Origin: an uncultured Saprospiraceae bacterium
GTDB lineage: Bacteria > Bacteroidota > Bacteroidia > Chitinophagales > Saprospiraceae
Length of the DNA: 64,000 nt
Assembly: GCA_937872385.1 (NCBI GenBank)
Contig: CALMSO010000104.1
Coordinates: 1-64,000 of the forward strand
Reading direction: 5' to 3'
Shown here: one piece after another, positions 54,301 through 63,306 of the stretch
How positions within the stretch are numbered: position 1 is the first letter of the stretch
Layout: every line of letters starts with the position of its first letter
Program-made: the position numbers and the translations under genes
Notes under the pieces: model-generated
The model's database searches: none
The model's input: only the letters and a program-made list of their open reading frames with translations
Told to the model about the DNA's origin: nothing

Positions 54301-56192
54301 CTATCCTGATAATTGAGCAGCCCCCGGAAGTTCAAATCTACGTTGTCATCCTGAATGGAAAATGTACCGTCGAATAAATTGCGATTGAGTTGCCCGTCGA
54401 GGCGCGCATTTTGGTAGTTGTATTGTTTGAAAACAAAACTCTGGATATTGGCGGTGAGCGATGCGCTGGCGGTGCGCGCAGTGAGGCCCACGCCGTTTTT
54501 TACTTCTGAGGTAAAATTGACTAACCCAAAATCGGGGCTATCGGTCCATACTCCGAGGTCAAAATTTTCGAGGCTAAGCTTGCCAGAGTAATTGGCTTTG
54601 CCGCGTCCGTTTTTGAGGTTCATGCGCATATCCATGACGGCGCGTCCGATGTCTGTACGCAAATCGCCATTAGCTACAAAATCGGCAAAAAAGCCGAGAA
54701 AACTTCCCTGGAAGCGCATTCGACCGAGGCGATTGAAGTTTTCGGGGAGGTTAAGCCCCGGCAAAAGCTGGCGCAGGGTGCGCGGCGTAGCGACCAATTG
54801 GGAAAGCTGCAACTGCACAAATTCTTCGTTGCGTACCGCGAGGTTGCGGGCGCTGAAACTCCCCTCCAAGCGGGAGCCGTCGGAGAGGCGCAGGTTGAGG
54901 TCTCTGCTGCGCAGGTTGTTGATGCGGCCACTCACATCGCCGTCAAGGTAGAGCACTTGCTCGCTGTTATTGGCAAAAAAAGTATTGTTTTTCAAGCCTG
55001 GCGCAAAGGTCATAATATCACGCAGGGCTACCGAGGTATTGTTGATGTAAGCTTCAATGTTGACGGCATCTGGAAAGTAGCCGTAATCGCTCAACTGGCG
55101 GTGCCGGAAAACGAGTGTATCACCGATTTCGCTATGGGGCGTGCGCAGTTTCATGTCATAAAGCGCGGTACGATTGGGCGAAACCACTGCTTGGCGCGCC
55201 GAGAGGGATTCGAGCACAAAGCCGCTGCTCTCACGCAAGGAAATTCGGTCAATTTCACCGGTATAAACTTGGTTCCAATAATCAAAACACAGCACGTCAA
55301 TGTTGATGTCAAAGACTTCCATGTGCTGATAATCCAGTTCGTTGTGCGGGGCTTCCCTTACCGGTGCGTTGCGATAGTTGTGCAAGGCAAACTGTCCGTT
55401 TTGCAAATGAAACGATTCGATGCTCAGGTGCAAGGTGGCTGTGTCGCGTAGTGAAAGGCTATCTACCATGTGCAGGGTGGTTTCTACGGCCCGGGGTTCT
55501 GGCTCTCGCTCATCAATGCGAATAAAGGGCTTGTCCAACAGCAATGAACGAATGTCAATCCTTTTGTCGGGCAAACTAAACGCCTGAAACCGTACCCGCG
55601 CGCGCTCCACGCCTGCGTGAAGGCGCTGCCCTTGCACCATGTCTTCTTTCAGAAAGACCACCCGGTCGAGGTGCAGTTGTCGAATGTCTATATGAAAAGG
55701 GCGCTTGTCCTTACGTTTTTTTTCGCGTGGCGGAAAGAGCCGATTCAGGATGATTTCGAGGTTGGTTTCGCGGGCACCGCTTGCTTTTCGCAAATTGAAA
55801 ACGGCGTCTGCCAGATTGACTTGTTCTACCACCAGCCCCTTACGAAATACTACAAATGGATTGGTCACAAAATCCACTTCGAGGTGTCGGCTGTACAGTA
55901 GGGTATCGCCTTGTAAGTCCTCGACATAAAAACCCTTCAGCACGAGGCGATCAAAAAAAGTAAGGTATAGATATTCGAGGCGCACTTCGGTCTCCAACTC
56001 CTTGCTCAGGGTACTGGATATTTTTTGCACTAAGCGGTTTTGTACCGGCGGCCATTGGATAAGAATCATCAGCAAAACCAATACTCCCAGCAGCCCAAAG
56101 CCGATCCTGAGCACCCAGTTCAGCACGGGCGCCAGCACTCGGATGAGTTTGTTCTCCTGTTTCGGTTGTTTTGGCTCTGGTATCACACGCAA
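51303..56192 (-). CDS. TamB-like translocation and assembly protein
   Basis: This 1629-residue protein has one N-terminal membrane helix (about 28-46), then long stretches of beta strands forming a periplasm-spanning groove, and a C-terminal TamB (DUF490) domain near 'GSGRGNLRVLTPRNGDFQMFGDYAIGRG'. The family moves lipids and assists outer-membrane protein assembly between the two membranes. No ATG fits the start: TTG 56192 or GTG 56186 must be used, since the membrane helix follows closely. Bacteroidota TamB proteins are often this long. Its 3' end faces the DUF4276 gene with 15 bp between. Confidence 0.9.
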   Translation of the reverse strand: MRVIPEPKQPKQENKLIRVLAPVLNWVLRIGFGLLGVLVLLMILIQWPPVQNRLVQKISSTLSKELETEVRLEYLYLTFFDRLVLKGFYVEDLQGDTLLYSRHLEVDFVTNPFVVFRKGLVVEQVNLADAVFNLRKASGARETNLEIILNRLFPPREKKRKDKRPFHIDIRQLHLDRVVFLKEDMVQGQRLHAGVERARVRFQAFSLPDKRIDIRSLLLDKPFIRIDEREPEPRAVETTLHMVDSLSLRDTATLHLSIESFHLQNGQFALHNYRNAPVREAPHNELDYQHMEVFDINIDVLCFDYWNQVYTGEIDRISLRESSGFVLESLSARQAVVSPNRTALYDMKLRTPHSEIGDTLVFRHRQLSDYGYFPDAVNIEAYINNTSVALRDIMTFAPGLKNNTFFANNSEQVLYLDGDVSGRINNLRSRDLNLRLSDGSRLEGSFSARNLAVRNEEFVQLQLSQLVATPRTLRQLLPGLNLPENFNRLGRMRFQGSFLGFFADFVANGDLRTDIGRAVMDMRMNLKNGRGKANYSGKLSLENFDLGVWTDSPDFGLVNFTSEVKNGVGLTARTASASLTANIQSFVFKQYNYQNARLDGQLNRNLFDGTFSIQDDNVDLNFRGLLNYQDSVPVFDFQATVRKLDLKKLNLIKKDLVLAVDADINLRNDRLSQVEGAIVLDQITLIHNQKDTSRIAHLEANSIFAPDGKKVFRIESDIMQALIAGVFDIEQIPDIITSYFKRNYTAFWNRLNIKTKDKTLTKSDYTYNVLIKDSKNLMHILDEKLGTIKDLKLDGYYKSANDSLLVKVDLPTLEYNDIYFNDIAFTLRTLGDKGSVDLAISNTILNEKQQLDPIVIISDLRRDTLEFGINYYSTSYLDKLNVEGFFYPQDSTLFEVRIKPTNLVILEMPWLIDSTNVITFGKNYFTANNFTLTHQGRAITIENIGRRGGRARISNFDFDFINTIWDYKPLDFTGQFNAAVAIGNVFEMTEIRASVVADSFKINKDYFGQLRLVATAPNLKEVLNGELNIIDGDKTLSAKGFYNLGDLETPRGRGNPLEQARGYFDFEVNIAKYPLRIAEYFIGDVISNTVGEINGALRFTGPPEQPNTSGQITINDGSVTIDYLKTTYSFTNSKINVNNFLFDASGVTLRDKYGHSATVSGGIRHRYLRDFGLDARLRTQRFLALDTKKGDNKLFYGHALGMGDVRFSGPFNQIDVYINATVGDSTRIIIPISSDKEATELKFVKFVDKRRQYLEAEKKEDLSNPTGVSLEMNLGIRDEAEVELVFNEQTGDILKGSGRGNLRVLTPRNGDFQMFGDYAIGRGEYLFTLYNVVNKKFTVREGGYIQWTGDPFGAQINIEAEYRGLSTSVANFIQEYLVNTSAQIKNDASKSTQVGLIMDLRGELMRPMINFDIVFPALVGQLKAYADSKMNLLRRDQNELNRQVFGLIVVGQFLPANVALQGSEILYNTVSEFVSNQLSLLLTELFSEFIADGRVLSGIDFDIAYSQYQNVDLGNDQAFTRGDEFEVQLRQNFFNDRLTVLLGGNVDIGTNVRNAATAGTFVGNDVVIEYIISKDRSLKLRVYQRLQPDIGGQRLQVGTGLSFRKEFDSFGEFWRSLRKDTRAAKQNGF

Positions 56193-56272
56193 TATTCCGA
56201 TTTTGACGATTTTCTTTCCTGTAAAACAAGCTGCGCCTTTGAAAGTTAGTAACTGCGCCTTATTGTATGCAT

Positions 56273-56308
56273 AAAAGACCCCTCTGCCATGCCAGGGGCT
56301 GGTCTTTC
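56273..56308 (-). terminator. Intrinsic terminator of the glycosyltransferase gene
   Basis: AAAGACC pairs with GGTCTTT. Inside, CCTCTG pairs with CAGGGG (one wobble) around a six-base loop, with a two-base bulge between the stems. On the minus strand it ends in TTTT. It lies about 150 bp after the stop codon of the 56456-57214 gene and before tamB. Confidence 0.75.
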
Positions 56309-56455
56309 CATTGGTTTTAACCTAATTTTAAGTGCTTGAGGGTGGTTTTCCCTTTCCGGAAACGTCATTTCTAATAAAAGTAACGTTTCTGTGCCAATCT
56401 TAGCCCTTTTGAGTGGGATACAAAAATGGAAATGCCTCTGCTAAGCCTTTATACG

Positions 56456-57214
56456 CTATGCCAATGAAGAATCGGCTGCATAATTGACAAAAAAGCTGCG
56501 CCAGCGCATCAGCAATACGCCCCAAATGGCTTCTCGAACAATGCTTTTCGACATCTTGGAGTTGCCTTCGAGCCTGTCAGAAAAAGTAATCGGAATTTCG
56601 ACAATTTTGAACCCCAGCAACCTGGCCGCATATTTCATTTCAATTTGGAAAGCGTAGCCTACAAAGCGTATCTTGTCGAGGTCTAAGGTTTCGAGTACAG
56701 CCCGGCGGTAGCACACAAAGCCAGCCGTAGGGTCTTTCACCGGCATCCAGGTGATGCAACGCACGTACCACGAAGCGCCATAGGAAAGCATTACCCGGTC
56801 CCAGGGCCAGTTTTGCAATTGCCCACCTTTGACATAACGAGAGCCTACCACCACGTCGGCGTTTTGTTCTGTGCAAGCATTGCGCAGGCGGGGCAGGTCG
56901 TGCGGATTGTGCGAAAAATCGGCATCCATTTCGATGATATACTGGTAAGCACGCTCTAATCCCCATTTGAAGCCGGCAATATAAGCGGTGCCGAGGCCCT
57001 GTTTGCCTGCCCTTTCCAATAGGAAAAGCGATTCAGGATATTCTACTTGCAAGGTTTTTACAATCTGTGCCGTACCGTCGGGTGAGCCATCATCTACCAC
57101 GAGGACGTGAAAAGAAGCATCCATAGAAAACACCGTACGTACCATGCGGTAGATGTTTTCCTTTTCGTTGTAGGTTGGGATAATGACCAAGCTGTTCGCC
57201 AAAATGAATGACAC
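56456..57214 (-). CDS. Polyprenol-phosphate mannose synthase-like GT2 glycosyltransferase
   Basis: This 252-residue enzyme is of the Dpm1 type, moving a sugar from a nucleotide donor to polyprenyl phosphate at the inner membrane. GT-A motifs are clear: 'VIIPTYNEKENI', 'VVDDGSPDGT', 'MDADFSHNP' with the metal-binding DAD, and 'GSRYVKGG'. No C-terminal membrane helices are present, as in soluble Dpm1 forms. The start at 57214 is a GTG. It stands alone between tamB and the CusB-like gene. Confidence 0.9.
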   Translation of the reverse strand: MSFILANSLVIIPTYNEKENIYRMVRTVFSMDASFHVLVVDDGSPDGTAQIVKTLQVEYPESLFLLERAGKQGLGTAYIAGFKWGLERAYQYIIEMDADFSHNPHDLPRLRNACTEQNADVVVGSRYVKGGQLQNWPWDRVMLSYGASWYVRCITWMPVKDPTAGFVCYRRAVLETLDLDKIRFVGYAFQIEMKYAARLLGFKIVEIPITFSDRLEGNSKMSKSIVREAIWGVLLMRWRSFFVNYAADSSLA

Positions 57215-57317
57215 CGGTTTAGTTGAAATTAATGAAGCCGTAAATATATGGCCTTTCAGGCAAAAGATATGCCATTAACGAAGTGTCATTATCAATCCGG
57301 ATGGTTTTGTCTGCGTT

Positions 57318-59033
57318 TCAACGAATTTCTGCCACTACTTTGCCGCAGGTGAGCATCTCGTCTCCGTAGTAAGGGTTCCGGATTTCCTGTTGTTGGCTGA
57401 GCCAATACCCGCCTTTATTGCTATTTGCCATTGGGCAAAATTGTACAAATACAGGCACATCAAGCGGCCCAAAAACTTTTATCAGATTCGACATCCGGTC
57501 TGAAAAAGGCGTAAAATACTGCCGCATTCCTGCCAGTTCGCCCGCTTGTATCATTTTGTTGGCCAAGTCACTTAGCAAAGGTGCCACCGCCAGCCAGTAC
57601 TCTTGCGCCTCGCTCTGGAAGTCATTCGCTGGTGTACGGCCAATAGCGGCTGCAAGATTGGTTGCATAGCCTTTGGCTACAGCTGCATCCGATTGTACTA
57701 ACGCGTCTTTTAGCTGCAAATAGTGCTCTACTACGCGGGCTATGTGCTGTCGCTCCTGCTTGCCAATGGCAATGGGCGCGGTGCGTTCAGCCAGGCTGCC
57801 CTTGGCACGCATCATACTTTTTTTGCCTGCCAGTTGGGCCGCTGCATCTATGGCAAAGGTGCCATTTATCACAATTACTTCGCCGCTGCGCAAGCCGTTT
57901 TCTATCGCGTAGCTATCGCCGAGGGCTGGCCCCAGGGTCACTTCCCGCAGCAAAAAAGTTGGCTCGGTGGCCTCCATGTCCTGCACATACACGATTGAGC
58001 GCTTGCCCGTCCACAGCACTGCCGAGCGGGGTACCATCAATTGGTCGCCGCGGGCATTCGCCGCTGATTTTATTTCCGCTACTACAAACATTTCCGGCTT
58101 TAGCTTGCCGCCCAGATTGGGCATTTCTACGCGCAGCGAGGCCGTTCGGCTCATCGCATTCACTACCGGGTCAACAAACGAAACCGTGCCTCTGAACTGC
58201 TCGCCCGGCAAGGAAGCTACCGTAAACTCCACCGGGCTGCCTTTTTTTACCCAATGCAGGTCGCTCTCGTAAGCTTCCAGCAGCACCCACACTTTGTCTA
58301 AATTGGCAATAGTAAACAAAGCTCCGCCCCGTGCTACATAATCACCAGAATTCACTTTTTTTTCTACTACAATGCCGCTTACATCTGCCTTGATATCGAA
58401 GGTTTCGCGCGGTTTGCCAGCTGCCTCGATAGCATTAATTTGCTCGTCGCTCAGCTTCCAGTAGCGTAGTTTTTCGCGGGCGGCTTCGTACAGCGCAGGT
58501 ACAGTAGCCTTTATTTTCAAAGCTTGAAACAATTCTTCCTGTGCGGTCACCAACTCTGGTGAATAAATCTGTGCAATCACCTGCCCTTTGCGCACCGCTT
58601 CGCCCGTGAAGTTGACCATCAGCCGCTCAATTCGGCCCGGCAAGTGCGCCGACTGGGTGAAAATCTGCCGCTCGTCAGCGGCCACTTTGCCATTCAAACG
58701 GGTAGTTTTCACTATTTGTCCTTGCTGTACCTCGGCGGTAGCTACCTGCGCCAGGTGCATAGCCGAAGCGCTGAGCCGAATGGCGTCGGGGTCTAAGTCC
58801 GCATCCTGATTATCGTCCAACGGAATCAAATCCATACCACAAATTGGGCAGGAACCTGGCTTGTTTTGCCGTACCTGAGGATCCATTGAGCAAGTCCAAA
58901 TCGTATTGCCATTACCTATCTCCTCGTGTGCGTGCTCGTGCGCATCGCTACCACTGAAAAACCATTTACCCAAAAGTAGTCCTACTGCCAATGCCACCGC
59001 TACGGCCAGCACATATTTACTGGTATTATTCAT
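57318..59033 (-). CDS. CusB-like RND efflux adaptor with heavy-metal-binding domain and DUF3347
   Basis: This is a periplasmic adaptor that would link an inner-membrane RND pump to an outer-membrane channel for metal export, probably copper or silver. It has an N-terminal membrane anchor, then a heavy-metal-binding motif ('WTCSMDPQVRQNKPGSCPICGMD', cysteines and methionines, split here as WTCSMDPQ and CPICGMD). The barrel-sandwich/HlyD core follows (about 100-410), then a C-terminal DUF3347 domain with 'VQFCPMANSNKGGYWL' and 'MLTCGKV', another likely metal site. No CusA pump or CusC channel gene lies next to it, so it is an orphan here. Confidence 0.9.
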   Translation of the reverse strand: MNNTSKYVLAVAVALAVGLLLGKWFFSGSDAHEHAHEEIGNGNTIWTCSMDPQVRQNKPGSCPICGMDLIPLDDNQDADLDPDAIRLSASAMHLAQVATAEVQQGQIVKTTRLNGKVAADERQIFTQSAHLPGRIERLMVNFTGEAVRKGQVIAQIYSPELVTAQEELFQALKIKATVPALYEAAREKLRYWKLSDEQINAIEAAGKPRETFDIKADVSGIVVEKKVNSGDYVARGGALFTIANLDKVWVLLEAYESDLHWVKKGSPVEFTVASLPGEQFRGTVSFVDPVVNAMSRTASLRVEMPNLGGKLKPEMFVVAEIKSAANARGDQLMVPRSAVLWTGKRSIVYVQDMEATEPTFLLREVTLGPALGDSYAIENGLRSGEVIVINGTFAIDAAAQLAGKKSMMRAKGSLAERTAPIAIGKQERQHIARVVEHYLQLKDALVQSDAAVAKGYATNLAAAIGRTPANDFQSEAQEYWLAVAPLLSDLANKMIQAGELAGMRQYFTPFSDRMSNLIKVFGPLDVPVFVQFCPMANSNKGGYWLSQQQEIRNPYYGDEMLTCGKVVAEIR

Positions 59034-59064
59034 TATGATCGTGGTTTTGTGTGCAAATATTCTC

Positions 59065-59104
59065 GGTTCGCTGTTCGCTATTTGTTGTTCGCTGTTCGCT
59101 ATTT
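59065..59104. repeat. TTCGCTG/TTCGCTA heptamer run
   Basis: Words GTTCGCT, GTTCGCT and ATTTGTT alternate here as two copies of about 20 bp, in the gap between the CusB-like gene and the EAD11-like gene. Related runs occur near 13432 and 37344. Confidence 0.5.
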
Positions 59105-59252
59105 ACAAAAAGTGATAAACCTGCTTATGCAAAGTTCCGCGAAACCATTGGGAAAATAGCCTATGAAAACGTTAAATTTACTGCTACGGCCCTGAAACGC
59201 CGTTTCTTAGCTTATTTTTGTAAATTTGAGCCTCATCATTAAGCAAGATTTC

Positions 59253-60341
59253 ATGGACGCGACTACGCTCGAAGCACTCAAATTAGAATGGCGCCGGCTC
59301 ATTACTACCGGTATTGGCGAGGCGATTGCCGATTTGAAAAAGCACCTACCCGACTTTTCGCCGCACTACAATGCCCTGCTCCTGCTGGAAGGCCGACTCA
59401 ATGATGCCAACCTCAAAAGCATTCAAAACCTGCTGAGCGATGAGGCCCTGCAAATTGAATACAATCGAATCCGCGCCGATTTGCTACTACTCGTCTCCTC
59501 GCTGGCGGTGCGCGACTTTGCCTTGCCGCAGGGTGCCACCGGCCCGAAAACCGGCAGTCTGCTCTACAAAATTCCTCGCCAGATGCAATTGCAGCAGAAG
59601 ACAAAATGTATTGTGCGGTTGGCTTTTGACCAAGCAGACATCATTCGGAATATAGAACTGAGCAGCGACGTGCGCATCCAGTCGGTACGAGTGGCTGAGG
59701 TGATGCAGGTAGAATTGATTGACCCCAGCGCAGCTAAGCCTTTCGAGATTTTTACAGTATCGGATGAAGAGCAATTTCTTGAAACCGACGATTATACCGA
59801 ATGGATTTTCTACGTGAAACCCATATTGGAAGGCGCTTTTCCCCTCGTTTTGAAAATATCGGTCGTGGAAATTGTGCAGGGCAGGGAGCGGGTGCGCAAC
59901 ATCACTTGGGAAGAAACCATTAGCATACAGGCCAGCGCGCCTGCTGAGGCGGACAGCGTATTCCGGCCCACCGGCATTTCGGTAACCCCCCTGCCAGATG
60001 AAGCCGATTTTCCTTTGCCCGACATGGCCGAAATGGTGGACACAGCACCTGATCAATCAGCCCCGCAGCGCGCAGTAGTGCCGCCGCCAGCCGAAAAGGT
60101 AGTGCCCTTGCCCCCAAAGCGCAGTAATCGTACCTGGATGGCCGCCGCCGCCAGCGTCTTGCTGGTGGTGACGGCCGCTATTTTCCTGTGGCCGACCTCC
60201 ACTAGCCATGAAGTCAACCATTTGCGAGAAGAAGAGATACCGCAGCCCGCTCCTATTATAACACCCAACCAGCCAAGTGTTGTACCCCTCGATTCGCTTT
60301 TGCAGCAAGACACACTCTACGAAGCGCCCGAACAGGAATGA
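59253..60341 (+). CDS. EAD11-like effector-associated protein with membrane segment
   Basis: Starting at ATG 59253 (a TTG nine codons upstream is less likely), the first 80 residues match the pattern of effector-associated domain 11: 'AIADLKKHLPDF', 'YNALLLLEGRLND' and 'IEYNRIRADLL'. EADs are death-like adaptor modules that join parts of conflict (immune or suicide) systems. A beta-rich middle domain (about 95-230) of unknown family follows, then a Pro-rich linker, one membrane helix (about 295-313) and an acidic tail. No effector (TIR, caspase, protease) lies nearby, so its partner must be encoded elsewhere. The gap to the next gene (60342-60559) shows nothing. Confidence 0.72.
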   Translation: MDATTLEALKLEWRRLITTGIGEAIADLKKHLPDFSPHYNALLLLEGRLNDANLKSIQNLLSDEALQIEYNRIRADLLLLVSSLAVRDFALPQGATGPKTGSLLYKIPRQMQLQQKTKCIVRLAFDQADIIRNIELSSDVRIQSVRVAEVMQVELIDPSAAKPFEIFTVSDEEQFLETDDYTEWIFYVKPILEGAFPLVLKISVVEIVQGRERVRNITWEETISIQASAPAEADSVFRPTGISVTPLPDEADFPLPDMAEMVDTAPDQSAPQRAVVPPPAEKVVPLPPKRSNRTWMAAAASVLLVVTAAIFLWPTSTSHEVNHLREEEIPQPAPIITPNQPSVVPLDSLLQQDTLYEAPEQE

Positions 60342-60559
60342 GTAGTAAGGCAAGTATGCTATGCCGCTGCTTAGGTAGCGTAGCCTCAAATATGATGCTA
60401 TGCACTTGTTGATTGTTGCCAGTTTATATCAATTTCAATGAGTTATGACGTATTTATAGTTTTACAACTATTTGGCTATCAATGCAAATCAACATTCACC
60501 GATTGCCAAATCACTATTATATTAATATAAAATGATAGGCAATGGCTACTCGTCTCATT

Positions 60560-63100
60560 TCAAAACTCCATGCGCAGCCGCAAATTGATGCGTCGGGAGG
60601 TCAAATAATTTGGAATGGCGTATTGTTGGTTGAAAATGGTTTTGATCCAAGTATTGCCGGCTTGGTTTTGTACTTGCATAAGGTTGAAGACTTCGAGACT
60701 GAGCCAGCTGGCTTTGGTGAAGCGCAAGGGGTGCAGGGGGCGGCTGTCGCGGCGCGCCTGGTCCCAGAGAGCGATGGAGAACCCAATGTCCACCCGATGA
60801 TATGGCTCGAAGCGGTAGGTATTGCGAAACACTTCATTGTTGCCCAGTAGCCCAAAGGGTAGCCCGGTGCCAACGGTAAAATTGAGGTGCATCCGGAAAT
60901 TTTCGTTTTTGGGAAGGTAATCTTGAAAAAACATGGACAGAGTCATGAACTGGTCGGACGGGCGCGGTACGTCTGCTACGGGCGTGGCTTCGTCTTGCCC
61001 CAGTTCGCGGCGCAGGTGCTGCACGCCGGTGAGGGCCTCGCGGGCGCGCAGGAAGGAGAGGTTGATCCAGGATTCGGCACCGGGCACAAATTCGCCGTTG
61101 ACCCGAAAATCAATGCCCGTGACGTAGCCAGTGGCGTCGTTTTGGCCAGAGTAGCGAATGCGCACATTCTCAATTTCGTAAGATACTAAGTCCCAAAGGC
61201 GTTTGTAATAAGCTTCGGTGATGAATTTAAACTTCTTGGGATTGCTTTTGCCCATATAAAAATCGAAAGTCATGCCGCCCACCAAGTGGAAAGACTTCTG
61301 CGATTGCAAATCAGTATTCACCCGGCCGTCGAAGCCGCGCATCTCACGGTAGAACGGTGGTTGGTAATACAAACCGCCTGCCAGCCGCCAAGAGAGGTCG
61401 CGCTCGCTACGCAAGGGTTTGTACAACAATTGGGCGCGAGGCGACACAAAAAATTCGCCGTTCAAATCCCAGTAAGCGGCCCGCAGCCCAGCCGAGAGTT
61501 TCAGCTCGCCTACGCTTTCGCGGCGCCAGGAGTAGGTATTTTGCAAATAGGCAGTTATACGATTGGAATTGAGCGAATTACGTGTTTTAAGTACATTGAA
61601 TACTTGCACTTGCAGCGTATCGTAGGGCAGGGAGTAGCCCGCCGAGTCGAGGCGTTCCCATTCGTTGATGCGGTCGTTGATTTGCTCGTTTTGGTATTTT
61701 ACACTCCATTGCACAAAGTGGCTACTGGTGGTCTCCGTGTCGCGGTGGTCTATTTGCAATTCGATGCCGCCCTTATGCTCTAAATTGCGGATGTCAATAT
61801 TCAAAAAATTGCGCACATACTGCTGCTGCACGCCAGCGCCCAACTCCGCGATGACCTCGCCAAAACTGTCGCTGCCCAGTCCAGAGTCAATTTGCCGAAG
61901 GCTATAATTGCCAATAATATCAAAGCGCTCGTTTTCGTCGCTGCGAAACGCCGAACCTAAAAACTTGAGGAAGAAGGGGTTGCGGCTACGGTCGGGTAAA
62001 TAGGTAAAAGAGAGGCCGCCCATTTGTGTGGTGAAATCGTCCACTTCTTGCCCATCGAAGGTGCTGAAAAGTTGCAGGGCAAAATTGACTAAGCCGAAAG
62101 CAGTGCTGCGCTCCTCCGGTCGGAAATTATAGACGCTGCGATTGAAATTGCCCAGCAGGCCCACCTGCCAGTCGCGGTTGATATCGTACGTTAGATAGGC
62201 TTGCAAATCGGTAAAATTGGGGATGTACTCACCTTGCACATCGAGGGTGCCCAGCAGGTAGCGGGTGGTTTTGTAGCGCGCGCCCGCGAGGTAGCGAAAG
62301 CGGCGGTAGTCGCCCTTGCCTATTTTGGTGCTGCCTTCGATGTGGGCGGAGCCGCCGAGAAAACTGGCATTGATGGAGCTGGCTAAGCTGTCGGGTAGTT
62401 TGTATTTGATGTCGAGCACCGAGGCAGATTTATCACCGTATTTGGCTTCAAAGCCACCGGACGAAAAGGACAAGTTGCGGATGAGGTCTATATTGGCAAA
62501 GGTAAGCCCTTCTTGCTGCCCGGCGCGGATGAGTTGTGGCCGATAGATTTCAAAATCATTGACATAGACGAGGTTTTCGTCGTAGTTGCCACCGCGCACG
62601 TTGTACTGCGAGCTAAGCTCACCGCCGGTACCGCTGCTGGTGCCGAGGGCAATGTGCGGCAGGATGCTTTCGAGGTTGCCGGTGGTGCTGGGCAGCAGTT
62701 TCATGGCTTGCAGATCTTCCTGGATCATGCCGGAGACCTCGATTTTGCTGGCGCGCACTAATACTTCAAAGTCGGAATCAACCGGCGCGAGGCTTACATC
62801 TACCTGGCGGCTGCTACGGGGCGGCATGGCTTCGATGGCGGTTTCTACACTTTTATAACCAATTCGGCTGAAAACTAATATAAAAGACTGGTTTACAGGT
62901 ACTTCAATTCTATAACGCCCATTCACAGCCGACTCGGTTGCGGTATTGGAATCCTTGATGTAGATAGTAACGATTTCTACCGGGGCATCGCTCACTGCGT
63001 CGCGTACAATACCGGTGATAACCGCGCTGCGGTCGGTTTGAGCTGTTGCAAAAATAGTTGCGAAAGCGCTGATAATCAACAGGGTAAAATGTCTTTTCAT
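60560..63100 (-). CDS. TonB-dependent receptor with carboxypeptidase-regulatory-like domain
   Basis: The signal peptide fits ATG 63100 (MKRHFTLL); a longer reading adds 16 residues. A carboxypeptidase-regulatory-like domain follows (about 25-105). A plug then carries 'SQYNVRGGNYDENLVYVNDFEIYRP', and the barrel ends in 'RINLRLRMEF'. It imports an unknown ligand across the outer membrane. Unlike the SusC here it has no SusD partner. The neighbouring GH3 gene on the same strand could be upstream in the same transcript, with a 206-bp gap. Confidence 0.93.
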   Translation of the reverse strand: MKRHFTLLIISAFATIFATAQTDRSAVITGIVRDAVSDAPVEIVTIYIKDSNTATESAVNGRYRIEVPVNQSFILVFSRIGYKSVETAIEAMPPRSSRQVDVSLAPVDSDFEVLVRASKIEVSGMIQEDLQAMKLLPSTTGNLESILPHIALGTSSGTGGELSSQYNVRGGNYDENLVYVNDFEIYRPQLIRAGQQEGLTFANIDLIRNLSFSSGGFEAKYGDKSASVLDIKYKLPDSLASSINASFLGGSAHIEGSTKIGKGDYRRFRYLAGARYKTTRYLLGTLDVQGEYIPNFTDLQAYLTYDINRDWQVGLLGNFNRSVYNFRPEERSTAFGLVNFALQLFSTFDGQEVDDFTTQMGGLSFTYLPDRSRNPFFLKFLGSAFRSDENERFDIIGNYSLRQIDSGLGSDSFGEVIAELGAGVQQQYVRNFLNIDIRNLEHKGGIELQIDHRDTETTSSHFVQWSVKYQNEQINDRINEWERLDSAGYSLPYDTLQVQVFNVLKTRNSLNSNRITAYLQNTYSWRRESVGELKLSAGLRAAYWDLNGEFFVSPRAQLLYKPLRSERDLSWRLAGGLYYQPPFYREMRGFDGRVNTDLQSQKSFHLVGGMTFDFYMGKSNPKKFKFITEAYYKRLWDLVSYEIENVRIRYSGQNDATGYVTGIDFRVNGEFVPGAESWINLSFLRAREALTGVQHLRRELGQDEATPVADVPRPSDQFMTLSMFFQDYLPKNENFRMHLNFTVGTGLPFGLLGNNEVFRNTYRFEPYHRVDIGFSIALWDQARRDSRPLHPLRFTKASWLSLEVFNLMQVQNQAGNTWIKTIFNQQYAIPNYLTSRRINLRLRMEF

Positions 63101-63306
63101 ATCTAACTGAGCGGTCGGTTGCGATGCGTATTTCTTGAATTTGCGCACAAGCTACGGTTTCAAACGCAAAAAAAGCGGTGCTGTTGCCAGCCGATGAAGA
63201 TAAAAAAAAAGCGGATGTCCGGCAGCTTACTTAAAAGTAGTGGTGGGGAGGTAGCGATTACGAAACCGACAAGCGGGCTTCGTAACCGCGCCATGCCTCC
63301 AGCAGC

